This document shows positions 12,552 through 24,309 of a stretch of DNA of 64,000 nt, in pieces. Positions within the stretch are counted from its first letter, which is position 1, and the number at the start of each line of letters is the position of its first letter. Location: contig NC_061111.1 of NCBI RefSeq assembly GCF_002878395.1, forward strand, positions 23,714,290-23,778,289, written 5' to 3'. The translations under genes were made by a program, and so were the position numbers. The notes beneath the pieces were generated by a model. The model did not search any database, was not told the origin of the DNA, and worked only from the letters and a program-made list of their open reading frames with translations. Source of the DNA: Capsicum annuum. Its lineage: Eukaryota > Streptophyta > Magnoliopsida > Solanales > Solanaceae.

Positions 12552-13971
12552 CCATTGTTGTGCTTTTGAACTTGTGCCAAGATTTACTTTTGTGCTATCG
12601 AGTCCTGGGAATATTTATATCCGATAATTTAGCTGTGTCTAGAGCCGGTGTCAATCTCATGATAATCTCAGTCACGCCATGATCAGTAGTATTTTCAGTC
12701 AGTTACATGACTCAGGAAAATTAAGTAATCTCATGAACTCAGTCAGTTAGCAGAATTTAGTAGTATTCCATCAGTCTACGGAACTCAGTGAAATCAGTTC
12801 AGTTCATCTCAGTATAATCAGTTCAGTGTCTATTCAGTTGGGAGTAGGATTCAGCACCGAGTGAACCCAAGGATGTGAACTCACCTACCAGTATAGGGTG
12901 TGACTCTTAGAAGCAGTCCTTGCGTTCCCGAACTACGTAGCCATCGTAGGTTGAGACATCAAAACCTATCAGATGAGGGTTTATGAGGTGGCTTAACCTA
13001 TCAGATGAGGGTCCTACCATTCTTCTTAGAGTACCTGTCAGATGAGGGTCACTCACAGCTTGTCCTTACCAGTGGCGCGGTATTGATACCCTTCTAATTA
13101 GGGTTACAGATTAGACCCAAACTTAGCTATAATAGCTTATTAGGGGCATATCGGTTAGATAACTACTTCCCACAGTCTCAGTCTCAGTCTCAGTAAAGGA
13201 ACTCAGATAGTTCTACAGAATTCAAAACTGTCAGTACAGTCACTCAGCTCAGTACGAAACTCAGCCAATTCTATCAAAACCTAGACTGGCAGACAGTCAC
13301 TCAGTATCAGTTATATCAATTATCAGAAATCCATGTTATCAGTATTCAGACTCAGTAATTAGTGTTGTCACGATCTTATTTACAGTTACGTATTCATGCA
13401 TGTATTCTCACGTTCGTGTTACTCAGTCAGTTAGTATAGTTCATGCATATGAACCCTTGCATTTAGCTTACCTCACTTGCATACCATTATATTCCCCCGT
13501 ACTGACACATACTTTTCTTTTGCGCTATGGTATTTTATACCATAGGTTCAAATGCTCAGGCTCTCGATCGCACTTAGCAGTTCAGGATCAGTCAGCTGCA
13601 GTAGACTAGCAGTGAGTCCTCATCATTCGAGGATGCTTTATCACTTCAGTATTTCAGTACTTAGATCCTTGTAGTAGTTGGAGTTAGTTGGGGACATTTC
13701 CCATCAACTCCTTATTCAGACAGTTTAGAGGCTTTCAGATTATAGCATGTTCAAACAGTTATTTCAGTTGTTTTGGTATTGATATACCGTACTTTCAGAT
13801 GTTATGTTTTTATCAGATATTTGAACCTTATGGCCTTTCAGCCTCTTATTCTGTATTTACACAGTATATTATGCAGTGCTCAGGTACAAATATCAGTCAT
13901 GGGTTAGCTTATGATCCTTCGGGGTCATGAACACCATGTAGTATTTTGGGTATCAGATTTGGGGCGTTACA
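11399..13971 (+). mobile_element. Solo LTR, Ty3/Gypsy type, TSD TC(C/T)TT
   Basis: Begins TGTAGTACCC and ends GGGGCGTTACA, 2573 bp. The flanks are TCCTT (11394-11398) and TCTTT (13972-13976). Joining the RT sequence across the insertion shows the original target was TCTTT, so the left copy mutated. It carries a long TA microsatellite at about 12515-12550 and many 'CTCAGTCAG/TCAGTATCAG' phrases between 12660 and 13400. There is no gene inside. A GC-richer segment with repeated 'GCGCATCGC'-like phrases (11600-11860) is unlike the rest. Confidence 0.88.
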
Positions 13972-14660
13972 TCTTTCGATTGCTCCTTAAGCTCCTTCAA
14001 CTCAGTCGGAGCCATTCTATAAAGGGGAAAATAAATTGGATGAGTGTCTAAAATAAGATCAATCCCAAAATCAATTTTCCTATCGGGAGGGATACCAGGA
14101 ATATCATCAGGGAAAACCTCGAGAAACTCATTAACCAAAGTAATGGATTCTAGAGAAGGACCTTCTGAGTTAAAATCTTTAATTCAGACAAAATGATACA
14201 AACACCCTTTGAAAATTATCTTTTGGGCTCTAAGATATGAGATGAACCTCCCCTTAGGTACTAAAGAACCCCCTTCCTATACAATACTGACTCATTAAGG
14301 AAATTAAACATGCCCTTGTGAGTCCAACAATCAAAGGAAGCATAACACAAATGCAACCAATCCATCCCTAATATGATATCAAAGTCAACCATATCTAACT
14401 CTATCAAATCCACAAGAGTTTCCCTACCACTACCAAATACCACACCCCCCCTATAGACCCTTTTTGTGATCATACAGTTACCAACTAGGGTAGACACAGA
14501 AAAAGGATCAGAAATAAATTCAGGACCAAAACTAAAATATACATCCACAAATAGGGTCACATAAGAAAAAGTGGACCCAGGATCAAGTAAAAAAAACACA
14601 TCATGGGAGAAAAGTTTCAACATACCAGTCACTACATTAGGAGATGCGTCAGAATCCTAG
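13972..14660 (-). pseudogene. Element B protease and RT N-terminal region (broken)
   Basis: 14261-14632 (minus) encodes a retropepsin-like segment. 'FLLDPGSTFSYV' carries the catalytic Asp in a DPGST motif, followed by 'VYRGGVV' and 'DLIELDMVDFDIILGMDWLHLCYASFDC'. 13953-14138 gives the linker into RT ('FPDDIPGIPPDRKIDFGIDL', 'YRMAPTELKELKEQSKD'), cut at 13972 by the solo LTR. Stops separate the two blocks. Confidence 0.85.
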
Positions 14661-14667
14661 TGGGATG

Positions 14668-15815
14668 CTAGAGCATATAACCAATTTCGGTCAATACCGG
14701 TATCAAAAGCAAAAATAGATGTAAAAGCAGCATTCTTTGGTATAGGAGCATATGAAGAGGAAACCAGAACCTTGCTAGCCCCAGAACCAATTCTAGCATG
14801 ACAGTCACGCGGCATATGACCAATCTGACTATAATAAAAATACTTGTTCTTCCCTTTCTCATAAAACCCATGATGCGACTGCCCACAAAATCTACAATAA
14901 GGGTAGGATGGAGTCGACTGAGCCCTACTAGTCTGAGATTAGGAACTTTGTGCTCGGGTCCCACCATCATGCTGAGACCGATGATCATCTGATGGCTTTG
15001 AGTAAGGAGTACTAGCTGTGGAGAAAGAACCAAAACTCTCCCATTTCTTCTTTGGCCACTAACCCTTATCTCTCTCATTCTGCTTAGAAGTCCTAAATAT
15101 ATTCCCCTACCACTCACTAAATTCAGACTGCTTCCTTTTCTCTTTCTCTACTTACTGCATATAAATAACCAACCTAGAGATATCCATGTCCTTGATTAGT
15201 AAGACAGCCTTACTCAAGGATCAACTCACGAGACAGTCCTAAAATAAACTTTCTTATTTGGGCTCTTATATCAGACACCGTCTATGGAGCATACCGAGAC
15301 AATTAGTGAAACATCAAGGCATACTCTTTGACAGACATCTTTCCTTATTCTAGATTAACAAACTCCTTGGCTTTTGCTTCCCTCAACTCCTAAGGAAAGA
15401 AACGGTCTATAAATGCATTAGGGAAATCCTCCCATAGAGATGACTCATCAATGTCACCCCTTGTATGATCCTACTATTCATACCATTGGTATGCCATATC
15501 CTTTAGCTGATAGGAAACAAACTCCACTCTTTCCATATTCGTGGCGTGTATAACTCAAATCTTTTCTATCTCATCTAGAAAACCCTGAGGATCCCCCTTC
15601 ATCTTAACACCCGTAAAAGTCAGAGAATTCAACCTCATGAACTGTCCAACCCTTGTGGCCTCAGAAGATGGAGTAACAAATACACCACGCTCATCCTGAA
15701 AAGATACCAACTGAGAAATCAATTGAATTGACTGACAACACTTCACATTCATCACATTTTCCTGAGGAGGACTAGAGGGAACTAGTGGATCGTCAAGGCA
15801 TGATCTAAAAAACAA
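14668..15815 (-). pseudogene. Element B gag (broken)
   Basis: The minus strand at 15555-15815 reads as a Ty3/Gypsy gag N-terminal segment ('EATRVGQFMRLNSLTFTG', 'GDPQGFLDEIEKI'). 14668-15117 covers the zinc-knuckle neighbourhood but is shifted out of frame. The segment between them carries capsid-like sequence with stops. 15816-15998 is the leader, with no gene. Confidence 0.75.
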
Positions 15816-15998
15816 ACAAACAAAAATAAGAAGAATCCAAGACCTCAGACTCTATAGCTCAAAACAAGACAACAAAAAAGTGGAACATTCCTAAATGCCT
15901 TGTAGCCTCTCCCTTATGAGTGTGGTGTACTACACATACTTAAAAGAGACTCTACTACACACGACTTTGTGGACTCCTAATTAACCATGAACCTAAAG

Positions 15999-16011
15999 TG
16001 CTAATACCAAC
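15999..16011 (-). other. Primer-binding site of element B
   Basis: The plus strand reads GTGCTAATACCAA, the complement of TTGGTATTAGCAC. This is the initiator tRNA-Met primer site with changes, one base away from the inner end of the 5' LTR. Confidence 0.7.
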
Positions 16012-16012
16012 C

Positions 16013-17301
16013 TGACTTGACCTAAACTAAGGCCTTGTTATAATTTGCATCTCAGGCCCAACAAGGATCGGAGACCACCCCATTTCCTAAACTGATCAAC
16101 CAAGAACATAACCTGAGTTAGATAAATTTCGAATATATAATAAGATAGAGTAGTTAGCAACTCAAAGACTTTGGGATAAATCCATAACCATGGCCAACCC
16201 GAACAAGTCTAACCATTTATAGCCAACCGACAACCATAACCAAAACCAAAATAATAACTAAATCCATGTCCATAACATAATAGGATAGAACAATCATAAA
16301 TATAGTCAAATGCTATCATCCTTAATACCGATACCAATGCCAAGGCTGATACCAATGCCGATATCACCCATACCAACCCATAGTAGTTCCATAAAGTCTT
16401 TAGCCAAAAATAAAATAATATTCGATTAGAAAATGCCCCCGACCATAGCTACAAATGATGTACAAGATTAAACCAATGAAAACATAAGAAACTAAAATAA
16501 GAAATGGATCCTTCCAAAGTATGGAAGCTCACAACTTCAAGTAATCATAAGCTAATCCCGAGTCCAATCACTAAGTAGGAGGTATAGTATGGCCAACACC
16601 TGCATCATATGGGGATACATCGTTGAAGATGGTTAGCGGTTAAAGCACTAGCATGTAAGTCAGGGATAAGGATAACATAGTACTAGCAGTTCAAAACCAA
16701 TCAGCCAATAAATATAATCAATGCAATATATATACACACACCATACCGAGATAGAGAACAAGATTAGCATCAAATTTGAAAAAATTAATCTGGGTTATAT
16801 AGCATGGCCTTCATAGAATAAGGCACCCACGAGCTATATAGTCCCACCTCTCCCCTAGCTGGAAGGTCCCTAGTGCGTGTAACCGTATGAACCAGAGAAT
16901 ATCCATAACCGTATATGCTTGTATAGGGGAATAAAATCTCACAACATAATGAAGGTGACTTAAGCACCATTAAATATGTTATGGGGGACTCAAACCTCCC
17001 ATTCATATTTTTATTTGGTGGGCTCAAACCACCTGGTTATAAGACACCCATACCGGCTAGTGCAGTTTCCAGTGTTAGTCCTTCGGATTTTACTTAGCCA
17101 TATATGACACGTACCTTAACATACTTCTAGTTAGGTGTCTAGTCATATCTTGGACAAAAACCTATTAAAACCCACTGATTAACATACGACATGGAAGACC
17201 CTAAATCATATCCAAGCATACGACTAGTATGCTCTAACCATATATTGTCCAGAGTACAAAAACTCAGGAATTTTCTAAGGATCAAAATCCAAGGTGTTAC
17301 A
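16013..17301 (-). repeat. 5' LTR of element B, with an internal deletion
   Basis: The right boundary AAGGTGTTACA (complement of TGTAACACCTT) is at 17301. The left boundary is next to the primer site. The 3' end of this LTR resembles the end of LTR A at 20060-20153 (both include 'GGTGGTCTCCGATCCTT'), so A and B belong to related families. Compared with the copy at 1-1976, about 1.1 kb is missing at ~17112. Confidence 0.82.
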
Positions 17302-18040
17302 CTCTTGGTCTTCACCAAGGTATTTATCCAACTCAGATTTAGTACCTTCGGTACTACCACAATCTTTTAACTTTTCCTTCATGTGAAGCTTATTTCTCAA
17401 AGTATTTGTTTTCAAACTCAGTGGATAAACGAAATTAGATGAATCAAATCCAGATGAGTCAAATGAAGTGTATCCAGATAAAGATGAATTATTTTTAGGA
17501 CCTTTTGAATACTCTCTTACATAGCAAGCAAACATATCCTTCGAATAAGAGTCTACTTCATCACTTACTTTTATTTTTTTCTTAATAACTCTTCAAGCAC
17601 AAAGCTAACATACTGAAACTTATTATAAGGATCAAACACAAAAGTAATAAAAATCATTTTGTTCATCTTTTCAGGAGTCCCCCAATAAGTTTTGAACTTT
17701 TCTTTCATCTCCATTTTGCACAACTTAAGATCATCACTTGTCATACTCACTTTCAAATAAGCATAAAGTTCACATATATCCTCAAAATTAACATTACAAG
17801 TGACATTACATGAACCTGAAACCTTTAGGGTAAGCTCATAAAATCATTTAAAAAACTTTATGACATTCCTCATAATTACCCAATCATCACTTTGAATTGA
17901 ACATGCAACAATACCATCTTCACAAACATCAGTAGAAAGATAAGAATTAAAGTTATCATCTTAAAGATCAAATCTCTCAAAATCCCTCTCAAACTTTTCT
18001 ACCGCCTCCAACTTTAAATAGTTGAAATTCCAGCTAGTAA
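17302..18040 (-). pseudogene. hAT-family transposase fragment, C-terminal half
   Basis: The minus strand reads continuously, apart from a few stops, as a plant hAT transposase: 'WNFNYLKLEAVEKFERDFE', 'FYELTLKVSGS', 'CELYAYLKVSMTSDDL', then 'YWGTPEKMNKMIFITFVFDP' and 'SELDKYLGEDQE'. The YWG...KMN...DP block is typical of the DUF4413/RNase H-like region. The 3' end is cut at 17301 by element B (the last codons GEDQE run straight into its LTR). The 5' part is cut at 18041 by element A. Stops within the fragment make it a pseudogene regardless. Confidence 0.82.
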
Positions 18041-20153
18041 TGTAACACCCTTATAATTTTGATCATTTTATTTTTGGCCTTATCGAGTTTGAAACATTAT
18101 TTTTTAACTAGAAATATGATTATAGATGTTAATAAGGTGTCTCGGAAAAGTTTGGGGTCATTTTTGAATTTTGAGGCAGTTAGCCTTTGCATTTTCACTG
18201 TGTCGCAGAGGTTACCCTCCAGGATATTAGTGTGGAAAGGAGGCATGCCTCTGTGATATTGGCGTGTTATGGAGGATAATATCTATGATAAGAAGTGTAG
18301 TACTGAGGATAGTCTCCGCGATAAGCAGCGTGCCACGCTAAGGTGTATTTTTTATGCAGTTTTTAATTCATCCACTAGGGATAAGGGGCTTTTGAGTTTG
18401 CACCCATGCACAGTACTTAAACATAAAATAAGTTTATTCTCATCAATTTTCAAAGATCAATTACTCTCTTTCACTCTCAAACTCAAACTACAAGAAAAGC
18501 TTAAGGGTTTCACTGTACGTTCATCTTTCGGGTTCCAAGCTCTAAATTGCTTTCAAATTCTTGTGTATCCAAGGCATGTAGCATAAATTACATGGTTATT
18601 TATGTGTATTTAAATGTGGTTTTGATATGGGTTGAGGGTTTTAGAATGGTTGGCTCTTAAATTATTTTTTCATGATTTTTATGAATAGTTCATGCTTTGA
18701 ATTGATGATTTTTGAATTAATTGGGTGCATGGGTATGGGAACTGGAAAGGGGGTTGAGGAATTACCTATATTTAATGATTTTAGTTTGACACTTGGTTTG
18801 TTAAATTTTGTTCCCTTAACCCACCTACATAATTGGCTTTGAAATAAGATTTGTCACATGTTTAACTTACTCACCTAAGCTATTGCATTGCATAAATGGT
18901 TAAATGGATGAAAAATGGTTTTGAAGGCCTTGAAGGCCATGTTTTTTATTTTAAACTGGAAGCTCCGGGGTTGAGGCGTTCCCCTAAGTCAATTTGATAA
19001 ACTAAAAGGGTCCGAGGCATTCCCACGAGTTGATTGATAAACTAAAAGGGGTCGAGGCATTCCACAAACTTAATTAATGAAAAAAAAGGGGTCGTGAAAT
19101 TCCCCCACAATAATTTAATAAATTAAAGTGGGTCGAGGCATTCCCCCAAGTTAATGAAATTGAAATAGCATAATTATGAGCTTGCAAGCATAAGGGTAGT
19201 ATGATATCTATGGTATGCCTTAACTGATAATTCCTTGGTTTAAATAGATGGTTTATGTGTAAATGTTTTAATTGGGATTAAAGGGGGTTTTGTAGCTAGG
19301 CCGTGAAGGTGGAGGTCCCGAGAGAACCAACATTGGAAACTCAAGTTTGTTGGTGTGAGGGTTGGTTTAGATAACTGTGTGCTTGTGTCACACTATGTAT
19401 ATATGTATCCTGGATTGATGTGGGGTCGGGGAATTCATTAGTCTTTTTATGATATCTCTAGTTTCTACAGCTAACACACATTGGGGCCTATTCAGCAAAG
19501 GGCGCTGGACCCATATAGCTCGTGGGTGTTCTTATGACGGTCAAGCTACACAGTCCAGGTTAATATTTTAAATTTTATGCTAAGACTTGTTTCCTATACC
19601 AGTATTTCATATATATGTGTATGTACATCATGTTTATGTGATTCACTGTGGCTTTGGACTCGGTATTATTTTATCCCTTCCTTGAGTTACATACTAGCGC
19701 TCACCCTGCTAACCATCTTAAGACATTGTATCCCCATATGCTGCAGAAACCAGAGACACATCTGCTTTTCCTACGCAGTAATTAGGTAATTTTTGGATTA
19801 TTCTCGAGTCAGTTTGAAGTGGTGAGCCTCTTTATTTCGGAAGGCCTTTTATTTCTTGGTTTGGTTTATGGCATAGGCTTTTCATTTGGTTTTCTCTTTT
19901 GGTTATCATTGGGTTCATGTCCTGACTTAGATTAGTGTTGGTTTCTTAGAGTCTTTTGGATTACTATAGATTGGGATTGTGTCGAATTCATAGTTTCCCT
20001 AAGTTATTCACTTGTCTTATTTATGTTTATTGGTTTTCTTCCACTGTTGTTAGATATATTTGTGTTTTATTTGACTAGGCGAAGGGGGTGGTCTCCGATC
20101 CTTTGTGGGCTTGAGATACACGTCACTACCAGGCCCTGGTTTGAGTTGCGACA
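18041..20153 (+). repeat. 5' LTR of element A
   Basis: 2113 bp, TGTAACACCC to TTGCGACA, four bases before the primer site. It includes a short tandem repeat at about 18965-19165 in which GAGGC(A/G)TTCCC-like phrases recur every 40-41 bp (18973, 19014, 19054, 19094, 19135). Open stretches at 18059-18256 and 18269-18586 have no recognisable family and are taken as chance. Confidence 0.82.
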
Positions 20154-20157
20154 AGCT

Positions 20158-20169
20158 TGGTATCAAAGC
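20158..20169 (+). other. Primer-binding site of element A
   Basis: TGGTATCAAAGC, an exact initiator tRNA-Met-type primer site four bases after the LTR end. The leader 20170-20330 follows it. Confidence 0.85.
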
Positions 20170-20330
20170 ACGGTTTATATTCGTTGGGTGTCCACAAAGT
20201 CGTATTGAGTAGAGTTCTTTTTATGGTGTGTAGCACGCCACACTCATAAAGAGGAATCTACAAGTCATTTAGGAATATTTTTATTTCTTGTGTTCTAATT
20301 TCGTACTATAGAGTCTAAGGTCTTGAATCT

Positions 20331-22949
20331 TGTAAGACCCCATAAAATCCTAAGCTTAATTAGTCCATTAGTGCTTTTTAAGGGGTCTCAGACTTAGAAT
20401 ATTTTAGCTAAGTACTCAGACTTAGTCTTAATTTAGCCTTTGAAAGTTGGCAATTTTACTTCGTGACCTTAATGTCCTTTAAATATCTATATTTGAGTTA
20501 ATTCACGAATAGGAAGGTCAATAGGTTATCCTGGGCTAGTTTCGGATTTTTCGGACCTCATTTAGACCTTGTTTGGAATCTTAAGGCAGTGACCCAATGC
20601 AATCTTGGCGCGCCACATCAACTATAGCATTGGTTAATATTGTTCCCAGCTACCAGTGTCAAATTCTAGTGAGCTAGTGCAATCTTGGCGTGACACGTTG
20701 GATATCTCATCGATGACATCGATGTGCCGCGTCGATAAATGCGTCGGCAACCCAGTTTCAATCATAAAAAGACCACATCCTTGGGGATATTTGGGTCTTT
20801 TTACCCCGACTCTCAGCCCTCAAAACATGAAATTTTATACCCAAAAAAGCAAATAAGCTCATTCTTTCTCACTTTCTCTTAAGAACAAGCCTTAGAGTTT
20901 TTAATTTCAAATAAAGAAACTCAAGATTTCCATCATCAATTTCTAGAAATTCTTCAACATAGGTATGTAAAGTGTTCATCCAAGGGTCCCTTTCACCCTT
21001 GGAGTCCAAGAAACTATTTTTAAATTTCAACTATGATGATTTCATGAATTCCATGTTGGGTTGGATTATATTCATGTCTATAGTGAATTATTTGAAATTC
21101 TAATCCATGTTCTATGATAAATTTATGGGTAGTAATTGATATATGTGTTACATCTCATGAATCCATATTGAACCCTTGAAATTGTCAATGGGGATTTGAA
21201 TTATGATGTTTACTTGTTGTGTAATGCTATTTACATATACCATATTCACTAAGTGCTTGATGAATTGCCTATGTGAACTAACAAGAGAAAGAAACCATGC
21301 CATGTTTGCTTATGTGCAAATTATGTCATGCAAGTGTTTGATAAATTGTCCATGAGAATCGAATAATGCCATGCTATAGTATGCTAACATGCATTCCTCA
21401 TTCATGTACAAGTAATGTATCACAAGTGGTTGTTGAAATGTCTTAATGAATAAATAATTAATATGTAGCCATTGTTGAGCTTTTAAGCTTGTGCCATGAA
21501 TTACTTATTATGCTATCGAGTCCTAGGGGTACTTAATACCCAACAATTTAGCTACTTGTCTAGAGCCAGTGTTAGTTTCATAGTAATCTCAGTCATGCCA
21601 TGATTAATAGAACTCAGTCAGTCACAAAACTCAGGAAAATTAGGTAGACTCAGTATTAGTCCAGTCCCATTCAGCATTTAGTTAAATCCTCAGTAAACTC
21701 AGTTAGATAACAAAACTCAGTAGTATTCCCTCAGTCAGCGAAACTCAGTGAACTCAGTCCAGTTTAGCTAAGTATAATCAATTCAGTGTCTATTCAGATG
21801 AGAGTAGGATTCAGCATCGAGTGAGCCCAAGGATAGGAATTCACCTGCCAGTAGAGGGTGTGATTCCTAGAAGCAATCCTTGCGTTCCAGAACTACGTAG
21901 CCAGCATAGGTTGACACATCAAACCTGATAGTTGAGGGTTGATGAGGTGGCTTAACTTGATAGATGAGGGTCCCACCTTTCTCATTAGAGTACCTGCCGG
22001 ATGAGGGTCACTCACAGCCTGTCCTTACTATTGGCGTGATATTGATACCTTTACAATTAGGGTTAGAAATTGGACCCTAACTCAGCTATTTTATTTGGGG
22101 CATGTCGATTAAATGATTGTCTTCCACAGTCTCAGTCTCAGTCTTCAGAATAGAACTCAGATAGTTCTATAGATTTTAGGACTATCAGATACAGTCACTC
22201 AACTCAGTATGAAGCTCAGCTAGTTATATCAGAATCAGTACTATCAGACACAGTCACTCAGTTAACAGTATGTCAGTTACCAAAAATACATGTTATCAAT
22301 ATTTAGACTCAGTATTCAGTGTTATCACAATCTCAGTTACAGTCCACGTATTCATGCATGTACTCCCATTCAGTTATACTCATGTTATTCAGTTAGTATT
22401 GTTCATGTATCTGAACCCATGAATTCAGCCTACCCCACTTTGCATACCAGTACATTCCCATATACCGACGTATATTTTTCTCTTACGCTATGGTGTTTTA
22501 TACCATAGGTTCAGACACTCAAGTTCCCGATCACACTTAACAGTTTAGATTTAGCAGTCAGAGTCAGTGGTAAGTCCTCATAGTTTGAGGACATGATTAT
22601 TTCATTATTTTAGTACTTAGTTATTTCAGCAGTTGGAGTTAGTTGGGGAATTGTCCCATCATCTCTATAGTTCAGACAGTTTAGAGGCTTTTCAAACTAG
22701 AGTATTTCAGACTAGATGTTCAGACAGACATTTTAGTTTGGGTATTATTATACCATATTTTTAGATTTATTTCAGTTTTGAACCTTGTGGTAGTTCAACC
22801 CATTATTTTGCATTTATCTTAGTTATATTGTTATCATAGTATTACTATTATGCAGTGCTCACAGCAGGTACCAGTCATGGCTTAGCTAGTGGTCCTTCGA
22901 GATTGTTAGCACCATATGGCTTCTGGGGTATCGGACTTGGGGCGTTACA
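20331..22949 (+). mobile_element. Solo LTR in the leader of element A, TSD AATCT
   Basis: 2619 bp from TGTAAGACCCC to GGGGCGTTACA, flanked by perfect AATCT repeats (20326-20330 and 22950-22954). The gag start of element A lies 37 bp after the right flank, so the insertion separates primer site and gag. The 3' half resembles the solo LTR at 11399-13971 (same 'AGTAGGATTCAGCA', 'GGTTGATGAGGTGGC' phrases). No gene inside. Confidence 0.92.
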
Positions 22950-22986
22950 AATCTCCTCTAATGTCCATTTGTTCATACTTCAAATT

Positions 22987-24200
22987 ATGCCTCCTTGAAT
23001 ATTTGATGCTTATGGAAACTCTTTTGTCCCACCTAAGGACAACTTAGATGGAGCTTGTACTACTTATGAAGTGCATACCCAGTCAAGGGTCCTTGCCTCT
23101 TATTGCCCTCGTAGAGTTCCATTGGTCACCATAAGTCCTCCTCGATCCCCTTAGGGTGATGTGACTAATGCTAAATTTTGCCAATCGATCCATTTACTTA
23201 CTTAGTTAGTGGCCTTTCATTCATGCCCGTCTGAGCGTATTGCTTATGTCACTCTTTCTTCTGAGGTCACTAAAGTTGGCCAGCTCATAAGGTTGAGTCC
23301 TCTGACTTTCACTTGCTCTAAGGTTGAGGAAAATCCTCAAGGGTTCATTGATGAGATGGAAAAGATATCCAGAGTGATGCATACTTCTAACTCTGAGGGT
23401 GTGAAGTTTATTGCCTACCAGGAGAAGGATGTGACATATCAGTGGTATGCAGAGTGGGAGCAGTTGAGGGGTGATGATGCTGAACCGATATTATGGGATA
23501 AGTTTTTAAAGCTTTTCTTGATTGATTCTTTCACCAAGAGTTAAGGAAGGCAAATGCAGAGGAGTTCGTAAATTTAAAATAGAAGCAAATAACTGTGAAT
23601 GAATATTCTTTGAAATTCCATCATCTATCTCATTATGCTCCAAAGTTGGTGTCGCCTATGTTAGCTAAGATAAGGAAATTTGCTTTGGGTTTATCTCAGG
23701 ACTTGGTGTTGGAGTGCAAGGATGCCTTATTGAATAATGATATGGATATTTCCAGGCTTATGGTGTATATATAACAGGTTAAGGATGAGAAGAAGAAGTA
23801 AGAAAAAATAAGAGAGAGACAAAGTAAGAAGTTCAGGTATTCAGAACAGGTCAGAGGTCAGCAAAACAATACTGGAGATGGTAAGTAGTAGGGTAGGAAG
23901 AAGGCTTGGGCAAAATTCTGGTACTTATTCTATGGCTAGTTCTCTATATCCTAAGCTGTCTGGTGATCGACGCTTTTAGGATGACAATGGGTTTAAGGCA
24001 CAAGGTGCCCAGTCGTAGGCCAGTGAAGCTCAGTTGGCCCCATCTTATCCTCCTTATAGATTTTGTGGACAGTTGAACCATGGATTTTGTGATGAGGGGA
24101 GTAATAAGTGCTTCAAATATGGCCAGCCTGGTTATATTTAGAGGAACTTTCCATTAGTAAATATTTCTACTGGGGATAATAAGGTTCTGATTTCTACTTC
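22987..24200 (+). pseudogene. Element A gag (broken)
   Basis: Starts at an ATG reading MPP, common for this gag family, with a stop four codons in. 23209-23544 is open and carries capsid sequence: 'VGQLIRLSPLTFTCSKVEE', 'PQGFIDEMEKISRVMH', 'QWYAEWEQLRGDDAEP'. At about 24115-24145 the zinc knuckle survives only as 'CFKYGQPGYI': the second Cys and the His are both Tyr, so nucleic-acid binding would be lost. Confidence 0.8.
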
Positions 24201-24309
24201 TTCAGTTTCTACACTAAAGGGTGCTACTTCTGGCACTGACACTGGTTAGAATCGCCTGTATGCTCTTGACACCCATTAGGAATTAGAGGCATCTCATGAT
24301 GTTGTTAAC

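Larger units (their letters stand above)
1..17301 (-). mobile_element. Ty3/Gypsy chromodomain element B, degenerate, interrupted by three later insertions
   Basis: Read on the minus strand, the order is 5' LTR (16013-17301), primer site, gag, protease, RT, RNase H, integrase, chromodomain, 3' LTR (1-1976, cut by the window start). Domain order and the C-terminal chromodomain fit the Tekay/Del chromovirus lineage (family knowledge). All reading frames are broken. Three insertions split the internal region: 3395-5704 inside integrase, 6595-10798 near the RT/RNase H boundary, and 11399-13971 inside RT; removing each one restores continuous homology. The right end lies inside a hAT transposase pseudogene at 17301/17302. 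The left end is outside the window, so the TSD cannot be tested. Confidence 0.85.
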
